Part shown: one piece after another, positions 1 to 11,600 of the stretch | How the letters are laid out: the number at the start of each line of letters is the position of its first letter | Position numbering within the stretch: the stretch's first letter is position 1 | NCBI GenBank assembly: GCA_914767715.1 | Contig: OU612068.1 | Location: forward strand, 12,276,001 to 12,340,000 | Source of the DNA: Membranipora membranacea | Lineage: Eukaryota; Bryozoa; Gymnolaemata; Cheilostomatida; Membraniporidae | Reading direction: 5' to 3' | Length of the DNA: 64,000 nucleotides | Translations under genes and position numbers: made by a program | Notes under the pieces: generated by a model | Databases searched by the model: none | Seen by the model: only the letters and a program-made list of their open reading frames with translations | What the model was told of the DNA's origin: nothing

Positions 1-285
1 TGTTGTTCTGTGGCCACTACCTGTGTAGATTGTAGATGTCTTTACACCTTTCCCTCTACGCTAGACCAATGGTTAATAGTTAATTTTTGGAATATTATTA
101 TCCTTATTGTCTGGCATGCAGAAAGTATGACAAGATGTTTTGTAATATTTTTTTTCAAATAGGCTAAGATTTTGCATACTTGTGTGATAAAAATTAAAGT
201 CTTTCATACATATTGAACACGCAAAAGAAAATAACATGCCTTGGCGTAAAATTGACTGACAGCTTGAAATCATTTGACAACTCAC

Positions 286-1562
286 AGCTAGTGGTGGATT
301 CGGAGTCACTGAGACCGAGGTATTTGCCCATTAGCTTCTCTCTGCTGTTTGGATCATCCTTCTTATAGTGTCTTCTATCAGTAGTTCGCTTGGGTGACTC
401 CGCTCTACTATGCACAACTCTAGGTGTATACCTGCATAATACAGAACATGTATAAATCACAGGTTCTTTTTCTGTCTTTGTTTTTCAGTAGACATCAATT
501 GTGGATTTGCATCTTGTAACATCACAAAAAGCGTATTATTAGATTTGAATAAAATAGTTTAAATAACATGTATTATGTATTATGGTTACAATCCCCTGCT
601 CACTAAACACGGAAAGGGTATGGTGTCTGTAGTCTGGTGCAAACTACGCTTAAAATATTGATGATCATTAATTTAGCAACAGATAGGAAGAAGAATTATA
701 ATCAGGAAAACTCATCGCAATCAAAACTATAGAGAGCAATAAAAATAGAAATGGGAGTCACTTTGCTTTAAATTCACTGTCAGCAGGGAGTTTGGGATTT
801 AATTTTGTCTCAAACACCCTGCTGCTAGTAACACCCAAAACCTTCACCAACTAGGGAGTTATGTACTCTTTGCCCCAACACAAAATACTTTTACAAACCT
901 GCAGTGCTGTCTATATGACAGATGATGTAACCTTAAAAGTATAATTGGAAATATTTCTGCTTCCTCATAATAATATTGTGTAAGAACAAAACTGAGCAAC
1001 ATGTTTTTACAATAATGTAATCGCATGGCATGGTAATGACTGAAGGCAATGGAAACCTTTTTTCGAAATGTTGAACTGGTTACATGCCATGCAGCTATTC
1101 AATAAGGTATAATATTTTATTATTATTATTATGTGTTTTTATAGAGGTTTATATATATATATGTATGTTGCGAAAATAACAACTTTTTGACCTCATTAAC
1201 AAAATTTTGTTTTATGTAAATAAAATTTATTTTAATCAAATTAAAATTATTTGAATTGAGGTCTAAACAGGGGAGACAAACCTGGATGAGGAGGAGGAAT
1301 AAGCAGAGACATTAGTAGCATGTAGGGGTACGTATGTACTTGACCCAGTCCTCCCGACTAGTCCTCCCGCTCCCGTGTAGCTCGGTGTGGTACGAGCTCC
1401 TACTGATGGTGTGTATCTACTACTGGTCGTGGTATGCCTGCTCGTACTGTGTGGAACATAGGAGGATGAGTGACTTGTTCTCTCATACGAAGGGCCATGC
1501 AGATTGCTGCCTGTCCAGTGGTGGGTTCCGCTGCCGACATTTCTGTAATCAGAAGCGATCAT
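286..1562 (-). CDS. Unrecognised Ser/Thr/Tyr-rich protein, N-terminal exons (partial gene)
   Basis: I do not recognise the family. Two exons join cleanly: 1562..1282 (ATG at 1562, ending AG before GTTTGT) and 431..286 (after TGCAG). The split codon AG|G gives Arg, and the join reads SSSSRYTPRVVHSRAESPK. The first 94 residues are low complexity, rich in Ser, Thr, Tyr, Gly and His, and look disordered. The second exon is charged (RRHYKKDDPNSREKLMGKYL) and then acidic/Ser-rich (LSDSESTTS). Its donor is T|GTGAGT at 285. A possible third exon starts at base 20 after an acceptor CAG and would continue in frame off the left edge. No signal peptide or membrane segment is seen. The start is the first in-frame ATG of the exon; an upstream coding exon cannot be excluded. 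The exon pairing is well supported, the function is unknown. Confidence 0.6.
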
Positions 1563-3674
1563 TATGTATATGACATTATTTTATTCGGCAGATAATATTC
1601 TCCGCCACATGCTGAAAAAAAACTTTGACTTGGTAAACCTTTTTGTTCATGTTGATTGAATATGTTTCTGTTCTTTCTCAATGACCGATTTTTTAATCGA
1701 ATGGAGCATGCCACTGCAAACTTGAAATTAATGTCTCTTGAGGTAGAGATGGCAACTCCTCAAAAATATGAAAAAAATAGTTGTTTGGAATACCTTTTCC
1801 CAATTAAAAATGATCCTTTCAACAGAAAATTCACAATTTCCAAACAATTATAACGTTAACAGTAAGTTTTCAATACGTTATGGGTTAGAGGTGAAAAGTT
1901 TTTGACAATGATAGCTGCAATATCAAAAACGTGTTGTTCTTTGACCAAATTCCTTTGAAAAAAACTTTGCCCAAAAAAACGATAATTTATACCTGTCTTC
2001 AGCCGGCAATGTCTACTAACCTGCTGTTGTATGATGGAGAGTTATATCGTCTCCCGGTGGCGCTAGACAAACTGTATCGATCATATCTCGACATGGTGAT
2101 AAAACTGTAGCAGTCAGCTAGTCAGGCAAATATTTTTATCCAACCTTTTTTGCTGCTTGCACTGTTGAGTAAAGAGCTTGCAGTGAAAGTGAGCAGCAAT
2201 ATGTGCTGCCTCCTATAATTATCCATGGGATGATCGTTCTATACCTCATATTCATAAGCTAGGAATATATTACCATAACAACAAACCTTTATTATATAAT
2301 CATTTATTCAGAATATTACTGTAATAAAATACTCATATCCAAATTATAGCCACTACTCTCGCCTGCATATCCATGCAACCACAGAAAATTATAGTCTATG
2401 ATAGCTTAATGCTTCCTAGATAATATACATATAAGTGGTAGTTGTAAAACACACCTACGGTTGCTGAAAACCCAATCAACACCTAGCTCTGATACGGGTA
2501 TGCTGATTATGTGCATATAGCAGAGTTTGTTACTCATATATTGGATGAGGGTGACAAACTCAGAGCATATCCACATACATTTTTTACAAAGCCGTAAAAG
2601 TACAAACTTTTTTAGCGGTCATTGACAGCGTGATAACACACATAATATTATTCTGCCCGGAAATGACTGATACTTACCGCAAATCTGCATAAAAGTGATG
2701 ATATATACAATTTGCAGCGATGATCAAATGTAGAGGTTATAACATTCAAAATGTTTCGTACTGCATATTGCTGATGACGGTTTGATAGTAATGAAGGAAA
2801 GTGTGTGTTTATTTTGACTGATAAGAAGTCCTGATGCATTGACACAGTCCCATAAAGTTGTACTACACCCATATATTCAGGTTAGAAATCTTATAAAGTT
2901 ATATAAGAGAAACTCAATCTAACAAATACCCATAACTGTTATCAGCTTTAGATCAGTGATAAGATATAGATGGTATTTAACTTTTGTAGTGATCTGCAGA
3001 CTTTCCGCAGCTTGTTATTGGCTTTAGTTTGTTATGGGGGTAGCCTTGTATTCTCGGCTGAAGTACGAGCAGTTATCTTCTTTCAAAACAAAGAAGTAGC
3101 CACATGGCAAGGCTTTACGATGGTGTTACTAAGGAATTAGAGGGATGCTCCTTGGTGTTTTTGTCCAATTAACATCGCTGTCAGTCTGTCTCAAATCTCT
3201 GTGGATATACTAAACTTTACAGTAATGGTTAAGAATTAATTCAGCGAACCGTCACATAATTTTATATACCATCTGAAAGCTCTTGGTTTCAGGATAACAG
3301 AATACTGATTATTTATGATAGACAAGAATACTGAGCAAAATTATGATTCAATCACCAGCAGGTTGAGCATTATTGTGAAAACAAGATCACCTTATTATAG
3401 ATCCCATAGTGGTTGGCTCCTCCAAAGAGGAAATAAGACATAGTTGAGACATGATGACTAGGAATAAGTCTGATGTAGCTTTTTGTGTTGCTATTCCAAC
3501 CAGCGAACAATGAACTTTAGTCTTTTTTCGAAAACAGACAGGATCTGTAATGTGTTGCTTTGTAACATTGTTTTGCACTGCAGATGATTTTTTTAATGTA
3601 GATCTTATGGACCATCTTATCTACGATTAGCTTACAATATAGAAATTAGATATGTTAACCTGAAAACAAGTTTA

Positions 3675-4171
3675 TATACAATGAAGTATTTCATTTATGT
3701 ATTTTTATATTTTCCTGGAAGTCTATAAAACACTAGCATGAAGTGTTAGTAACTTTTTTTTTATTATCAGCAAGAAGCAGTGTTATAATATTCTCGCTGA
3801 TGAGGATTGGAATAAAATTATGATGTGGCTAGTATTATAATGGTAATTAAAAACCCATTAACAAGAAAACACATCATAATTTTATCCTAATCCTCATCAG
3901 CGAGAATATTATAACACTGCTTCTTGCTGATAATAAAAAAAAAGTTACAAACACTTGATGCTAGTGTTTCATAGATTTCCAGGAAAATATAAAAATACAT
4001 CAATGAAATACTTCATTGAACAACATATTTTCTGTTTTCTTGTTAATGGGTTTTTAATTACCATTATAATACTAGCCACATCGTAATTTTATCCCAATCC
4101 TCATCAGCGACAATATTATAACACTGCTTCTTGGCTAGTATTATAATGGTAATTAAAAACCCATTAACAAA
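3675..4171. repeat. Nested foldback (inverted-repeat) element
   Basis: A left arm of about 150 bases (about 3675-3827) is followed by its near-exact reverse complement (about 3868-4019), around a spacer containing GGTAATTAAAAACCCATTAA. The spacer and inner part of the left arm appear again inverted at about 4035-4134, and the spacer a third time in direct orientation at about 4132-4171. Landmarks are CAAGAAGCAGTGTTATAATA near 3771 and its complement near 3908 and 4115. This looks like a foldback or MITE-type element that underwent internal inverted duplication. No coding potential is seen. Confidence 0.8.
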
Positions 4172-5925
4172 AAAACCGAAAATATGTTTCTTGCTTTTTG
4201 CCAAATAATTCCTAAAAAGCAAGCAATCGCAGCGCATAGAGCAGAGATATATTGGATTGGCATTTTTTTACTTATTTGAGTGTTTGTCGTCATACTGCTA
4301 GAAGCGCATAAGGTATGATTATAAACGATATTTGTTGTTCAAAGCTCTACTGCCCACATCATTTTGCAAATTGATCAAATGGAACGAATTGTCTCCTGCC
4401 ATAATGAATGGAAAAAGTCTGATATACTGCATTAAAACTTACAACAGGGGTATTTTCAGTTGCAGTTCTGAATTTCTCGGGTTGTTAAGTAAGTTTACAG
4501 TTTTGTCCCTGACTAAAAGGTCAGCTTGGGTCATTTATCAGAAAAGCCAGCAAAGTCAGTAAAAACAGCTGTAGCTAATTGATTAATACATACATTAATG
4601 CATACTTTATGATATTGGGTCAATGACCTAATGAAGCATTTTTTGAAGAGGCTGCCAGCAGCAATACCTGAAATTCTATTCATAAAGTAGACTGCCTTCA
4701 ATATCATTTATCTGCAATTCAGGCAATGAGGTTGAGACTGTAAATTGTATGATAAATGGAGTTTTAATCGCACAACAATTTTTGAGTGGGAAGATTTGAT
4801 TGCATTTTAAGGCAGCAGACTTCCAGGGTATAGACATTAGTCAAGAAGAAGCAGTTTGCGAGTTCAGCAAGTGAAATAACTCTGGTGAATAATGCAATAG
4901 TCTGATTAGAAAAGCCGGAAAGTAGCATTATTTATTTGAGAACAATGATATTGTCGCGTAAATCTGATTCCAGACAAATCAGAAGAAAATAATATAAACT
5001 GTGTCACCAAGACAAGGCATATTTCTTTAATTTAAAATTGCAAGAGACAAGAATGAAGAAAGTTCTTGCTCTATTCAATGGTAATGTGGTCATAATGGTG
5101 TGTGAATACCTAGCTTGACAAGATTTGTTCGGTCTCCCCATCCCCTCCCCATTGCAAAAAAGCTGGTCAAGTGTGACCCTCCCTGGTCTGACAGGCTAGT
5201 GAATACCACCGATCCTTCCTATGTTTTAGCCCCATAATCTTCTGTCTCTCAGCACTCTTTTTTCCCGCTGCATTCATGGCCAACAGGAAGTTATTACTAT
5301 GGAATGGATTATTAATAATCCAATATTCCAAAGCCCCTGCTGACAAAGATGTAACGATTCAGCGCTTTGAACTCACAATTCAATTCAAATTCAGGTAGGA
5401 TGCTTTCGATTCAACTCAAAACTCAGTTAAAATGGTGAATTGAATTGAATAAATTCCAGGATCTTAATCAAATAATACGTCACCGCCGCTGATACCGTCT
5501 AGGAGATTGATGCCATAAATTGTTAGACTTTTTTCCTACCTTAAGGAATAAACAAAGAGTTGTTGTCCTTTTATTGAAGAGAAGATAAATCTAAAAAATC
5601 AAATTGTGCTAATATAAATGGACTGAATGGAAATGTTGAGAGTGTTTTCCAGCTTCCGGTTGTGGGGTAGTAAATTATTTACCTATGAGACTGAATTTGA
5701 TAGTTACACTTAAAGCTTCTGGTTCTGGTAATCTTTCAGACAAGACTCATCTGATAAATGAGCTAGAAATGAACCATAGGCACTGATTCAAGTGTATAAG
5801 TGGCATATACGGTAAGTAACAATCAATCATAAGCATATCAATATCATCATTTGGCCATGCATGATTCTCAGTCTCACACTACACAGACCATTCTCCCTGC
5901 ACAGACCAACCAAGGGAGTGAGTCA

Positions 5926-6015
5926 GTCACACAGGTCTACTCCAAAATCCCAGGTTTTGGGTTAGACCTGTGGTCAGTCACTAGTTAGAGCAAGGAGTAC
6001 TTTTACTCCTTGGTT
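5926..6015. repeat. Two adjacent short hairpins
   Basis: CACAGGTCTAC near 5931 pairs with TTAGACCTGTG near 5963, across a second small pairing that includes CCAAAA and TTTTGG. Just downstream CAAGGAGT pairs with ACTCCTTG around 5991-6013. A related pattern (CCCAGGTTTTGGAGTAG near 29698, with CAAGGAGTGC near 29877) occurs far away, so this may be a degraded copy of a dispersed family. Confidence 0.45.
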
Positions 6016-6418
6016 AGAGGGACTGAGTACAGAGGAGAGAGTAACTCTCAGAGTTAGTTAGTAGTTGGTTGGTTGTAGTACTAGTAGGTAGAAAGAAATG
6101 AATCAAAGAGTAACATTACTCATTGAGAGAAAAGGTATTAATCAAGTTGCAGTGTCAGTCAAAGTACCACAGACACAGATTGAGATAAGAATGTTCAATA
6201 ACCATATAGGCCCACAAGGGTCATAGTTGTGACTATATAATACCCTTGCCATATATATAGTCACAACAATGTTTCATTGAAAGTTGACCGCTAACTAAAA
6301 CTTAATAACTATAGACAGTTGGTAGACTTTTGTATTTAGTTGTCAGGCAAAACTGCCAAAGAGTCTATACCATATGTGTAACGTTCCATTCCAGCTAGTA
6401 CCGGGTATAATAGGGGGT

Positions 6419-6480
6419 TGTTGAGCCCATATACTTCGCAAACGTCAAAACGACGTTTGCAACGTTTGTGGGTTCAACAG
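6419..6480. repeat. Short inverted repeat
   Basis: GTTGAGCCCA at the left pairs (one mismatch) with TGGGTTCAAC at the right, and inside it GCAAACGTC pairs with GACGTTTGC. A hairpin of roughly 60 bases in a gene-free region; function unknown. Confidence 0.5.
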
Positions 6481-7726
6481 GGGTAGACATAACCAGCCAG
6501 TCATTGTAGGGTCGTGTAGCAGGTGCTAGTTTAGGCAGCAATCTTGTCTTTTGATATTGGTTGAATCAGTTCTGAAAGTCATCTTTGCCAGTCGCTGGCA
6601 ACACTTGCGTGAAGAGTCATACGACCTGTTTGGGGTAGTCCCATGTCGATGTAAGACCAGTCACTAGATGTCGTGGGCAGTCTTGAGGCCTTGTAGAGCA
6701 GTCTTGGGAGATTGTAGGGCAGCCCGGAGGCTTCATGCGTAGAGTCATACCATCTCACCCTGAAGATAAAAGACTCATGGGGATAAACTGAGATTTACAT
6801 CAAACTGATGTTATCTACTGAACTAGGGTTTTTGTAATGGGGTATACCTGGGATTGTTGATAGGGATAGAGTACTGCAGTAAGTAGCCAAAAATTTTGTT
6901 ATGTGTACCGAGGAGTCAGATGGAATTGAATGAATCGCTCTAATAAATCCAAAGCTTGTTGCTTCTCTCTACACTCCCACAGTGCATCCAAGCCCAGCTC
7001 AATCTTGGTCAAGGAAGTGGTGGTTGAGTGGTCAGTTCCTGGTAGGTTGTGTAGCCTACCATGCAGGTAGCATAAAATTGAACTTTGTATCTAGGTGTAA
7101 ACTAGTATATGTAAGAAAGATAGATTTATTCTGTATCCGCTATCGATAGAAACAATGTGAAAAATGAATGCTCTCCTACATGAATTGCCGAACCTTACCA
7201 ATGTGTGACTGTGATTGTCTTCTGCCCCAAAAAAATAATCGGAATCGACACAGACCACATCCATTCCATGCTAGAACTGTGAAATGTTGATGCCAAGGCG
7301 TGGATATGGCTTGCAACCATACATTTCGTAGTTGCAAGATTTTGCGCACAGGGCCTAAATTATTTCTGGTTTTGCAAGCATGTATACTGGTGAGGTACCA
7401 TGAAAATCATCCACTCCTCAACCTAAAAAGTGGTCCATGCATCCTCTCTCAACAGTGAAAATCCTTGCCAGAAAGACCATGGTGCCTGTGTTCAAGGAAC
7501 CTGCCAGTGATGGCTTCATATCATTTTTCAGATTCTGATTGGCCACATGCCAACTGTTACTGTTGCCAAAAACCAGCATGTCTTAGATTTTGTGTGTATA
7601 TATGACAGCCTTTAACTGAAGGCTAAGTGAATATTACAGAACATGAACGTGCCAGAGTCCGATGACTTTGAGTATGAGAACACAGTCTGAGGCATATATC
7701 TCAATCCCGATCATTAATATTTAGTG

Positions 7727-7800
7727 CATAGCCTAAATATACGGTATTGTAAGGATAGGCTATATGTTTTGCCAGGTGTCAGTCATGTGTGGGTGTGTTA
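7727..7800 (+). repeat. Dispersed repeat, copy 1
   Basis: Begins GCATAGCCTAAATATACGG and contains GGTATTGTAAGGATA and CCAGGTGTCAGTCATGTGTG. It matches 10616-10690 in the same orientation at most positions, with a small indel. It lies in a gene-free region while the other copy is in a TBC1D30 intron. Confidence 0.7.
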
Positions 7801-8612
7801 TTGTCTGTTATATTCAAATTAGATACCAGAGTTTTTCGGGTAAGATGTTCCTTATACCGAGATCAGGAATACCTGTTACCGCATTTTGTGTTTTCGAGGA
7901 ATTTATATAGATTACTGGTCATTTAAATTGTAGCTTTATTCATGTGTTACAAATTCAAGTTATTTACTACAGTAGAATAGCAGGATTTTTATAATTTTGG
8001 AACATTTTAAAAATAAGGCGTGTCAGACCTGATATTGGGAATTTTGAGATAGATAGAATTATTTATACTCTATCAACGAATTCTCATTTGGAAGCTCATT
8101 TGATATTTTAATTAAATTATTGTATTGGAGTTTGATGTAGCATCACTTCATAATGTTCTATGTATGTGTTAGATCTCTAAATTTTCAGCCAGTCTGTCAA
8201 TCCTTTAAATTTGTTCGTAAATGAGTTTACAAGATATTTAAAAGTTGTTAGAGTGTTGATAAAGATCAAAGTTTCCATGGCCTGTTAGGGTGTTTATTAC
8301 CCTGGAACTTTGAAGTGTTTTATGCACACCCTAAAACTTTTTGATGCTGTGAACATCAAATTCATCTAAAATAGGAAATTGAAATCATTCCGCCAAGATC
8401 GAAGCTTTAAAAACTGCTATAGTTTTCATGTTGACTACAAACACTCTATCACTTACATGTGTGAAATAATCACACATTGTACGAGCTTACCAATTATGAG
8501 CAGGTAATATATCGAAATAGAAATCATCTGCTTTGATAGCTTTATTTTATGTCTTTGCTGACATCACGATAACTTATATCTGTAGGCTAAGAGGCGTATT
8601 AGACGGCACACT

Positions 8613-11600
8613 ATGTTTTACGAAGATCTGTCCAATATCAGTACCGATTCATCAACAAGCCAAAACTTTTTATCCATGAACGATGAAGATTACTCTTCTG
8701 AATTTGACGTAGACTTAAGTAATCAGTCATCGATAGAGAGGAAAGGAGCCAATAACAATGAACAGGTATGAATTTCAACTTCAACACCCATCCTTCTGTG
8801 GTGTAAAACACATAGTGTTCAGACCCTGTCTGACCAATGATCATAGTAGCCACATCAAGCTGAATCAAAGGTTGGATCAAAATAAAGGCAACAGTTATAG
8901 ATTGAGAAAAAAGCAAGAGATTAAAAGTCAGAGCTGATTCATTTAAAAACACCTCATATATAATATTCAAATGATTATTTGGTCTCTGGGTTGTCCTGCA
9001 CTTAGATTGGCGGTATTGGTCTATTTTGGATTTTCGAGGGTATATTCTGATAGTATTGGTTCCAATATGGAGGGTTCACGGATGGTTATTGTCATGCATT
9101 TAAACCAGAAGACCCATGAAACGATGCACCTACCTGCTTATTTTACTGATGATGACTTTTAATTTCACAGACACTACTGAAGTCAAATTCCAGTTTTGCG
9201 TTTCCTGAGGACCCTCATGCTGAAAAACTGGACTTAATACATAAAACAGAACATGACGAGGACAAAAGTCTAGAGAGTTCTCAGTGCAAGGAAGGTTTAC
9301 CAAACGATGAGGGTCCAAATCAAGAGAGTTATCAGCGGGAACAAGAAATACAAGAAGCACCACATGTTGAGGACTCTAATATAGAGAGTTCTCTAGGCGA
9401 GGAATATTTACCACACGGCGAGGATTCTTTTTCCGAGGACTCCCACACACAAAGCGAAACACCACCTGATGAGCGCGGTGAAGGAGCAGTGGGACCAGAA
9501 GAAGCTAAAGCTTATATGTACTCGAGGCTTGAGAAACAATTCTCAAGGTCATCTCTGGATGAGCTGCTCTTTGACCTCTATGATAAACATGGAGGTAAGA
9601 AAACAACCATGTCATAAATCTTAGAGTTCAATGAAAGTTACGCTCACTCAACATTTATGAATGTTATCAGTGAAAAGTACAACGCCACACAGTGATGGTA
9701 ACGTCAGAAGTATTTCACATTGCAGATTTTAACATCAGATTTTCCTATCATCTTATATATCATATACGCTATCATTGGCAGCAACCAAAAATCTGAATTT
9801 TGAGACAATGTCACAAAACGCAGATTTTTGGTGTGTTCCATAGTTTATATAAAATAAAATTCCGACCAAATAATTTGTTTGAAAGATCTTATGGAAAAAT
9901 CTGCAATGTAAATGCAGCTTTAGAATTCATGAATTCATTCATGAAGGTATTTAGTGAAAAATACAGCGCATCACCTCCTTTTCTTATGGCCAGCAACAGA
10001 TTGAATCCGTAAGTGAACGATCACTGCTCAAATATGTGCATTATAAGGGCCTCAATTCCATAATCAAGTTCGTAACAACACAAACCATACCTTATACTAG
10101 ATTTTAAAATTTCACTTTTTTTTAGGAGTTGCCACACCAAGTTATGGATCCTCTAACTTTGATGAGTCGACCACAGACTGCGGTAGTGTTAGTAGTGTAT
10201 CATGTGAGATACAGCACACCAAATCAGACTCTGAAAGATCTCGATATACTCCAGCCATACTCAAAGAAAAAGGTAATCTAACAAGGCGGTGGTATGACTA
10301 GCAGTTTGTACCTGAGGGGGGTCATTTTTCAATTATATGACATTTTAAGTATTCTTGCCGTACAAAATGCTGTTAGTTATAATATGGTGTTGGTTGCGCC
10401 TATTCATTATTAATGTTGATCACAGCTGAGATTGCATTGTTCCCTTTTCTCAGCCGGTGTATTTGACTACCGTAGCAGCTGCTCGACTGGCTATATGTGG
10501 CGACTTTACACATGGACCAAGTTTTTAAGCAATGAAAATTTAGAAATCTCTAAACAAAGAACATAATAATCGCAGCGGCTGATGACACATGTCCCAGTCA
10601 CAATTATTATTCCTTAAATCATAGCCTAAAAATATGGTATTGTAAGGATATATTTTTACCAGGTGTCAGTTATGTGTGGGTGTGACTATTTTTTTTAATT
10701 TTTAAACAATTAAAATTTACCTGTTTGTTATGTTATTTTGTAGATGAGAGCCAGCTCAAGGAGATACTCATAGAGTTAGCCATGAAGATCAACCAGAAAA
10801 ACACACAGCTTGTTAAATGTCTGAGAAATCGCGAGAGATTACGAATTAAAGAAGGGAAACATTGTGATATGGTAACGGCAGTGCTTCAGGCTTGGTCCGG
10901 AAAAACAAGTAGGTTGCAGGTTTCAGCCTCAATTTGTATTGATACTGAGGTTTGTAATGCAATTGAGCGATACAATTGATCTCAAAATTTGTGACTTGGT
11001 CACACAATTGAAAACGTCTCTTCACTGAGCATTCAACATTACATTACTTGACATTCAACTATTCAGATATCAATAATAAATGTCCAAGAAGATGAAAATA
11101 CTTGTAATAATAATGAATTAATATTAATAGCAAATAATATAATTGAATTTTTTTTATACTTCCTTTGTTTTTAATTACAGGTTCGGATGCGAAGCTCAGG
11201 TTCAGTGTGATGCCTGTCCCTGGTCAGGAGTCATACAAACAGTGGAGGGCTGCTATCACAGCCCTAGTGAGAAGGCCTATTGGGTTCCCAGGCTATATCA
11301 GACGAAGGGTTAGTACATTGTAATCAACCTTCTATAACCACTGAGAGATGGGTTTTTTTTTTCTGTCCTTATCACAGATAGTTTGAATTCTCTTACAAAA
11401 TAATTTCTTCGCTGTCTGTTCCGACAGCTAACGCTATAATTAGTCGGTGTGGTTGGTAGTGACTATGATCTCTTGAGCATATCCAACATGGATCAATGCA
11501 CTATACTGCTGCACCCTCAGCATCTATCGCATCCATGCAACAGCCTAGGCACCCAAATCTTGCAGCATACTTAATGTTTGTGATATAATAAACCAACGAT

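Larger units (their letters stand above)
1563..8612. other. Gene-free interval with repeats
   Basis: About 7 kb between the divergent starts of the left-edge gene and the TBC1D30-like gene. The open frames here are short, lack recognisable domains and lack convincing splice partners. The interval holds the nested foldback at about 3675-4171, hairpins at about 5930-6013 and 6419-6480, and one copy of a dispersed repeat at 7727-7800. Both promoters presumably lie here, but no individual element can be named. Confidence 0.6.
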
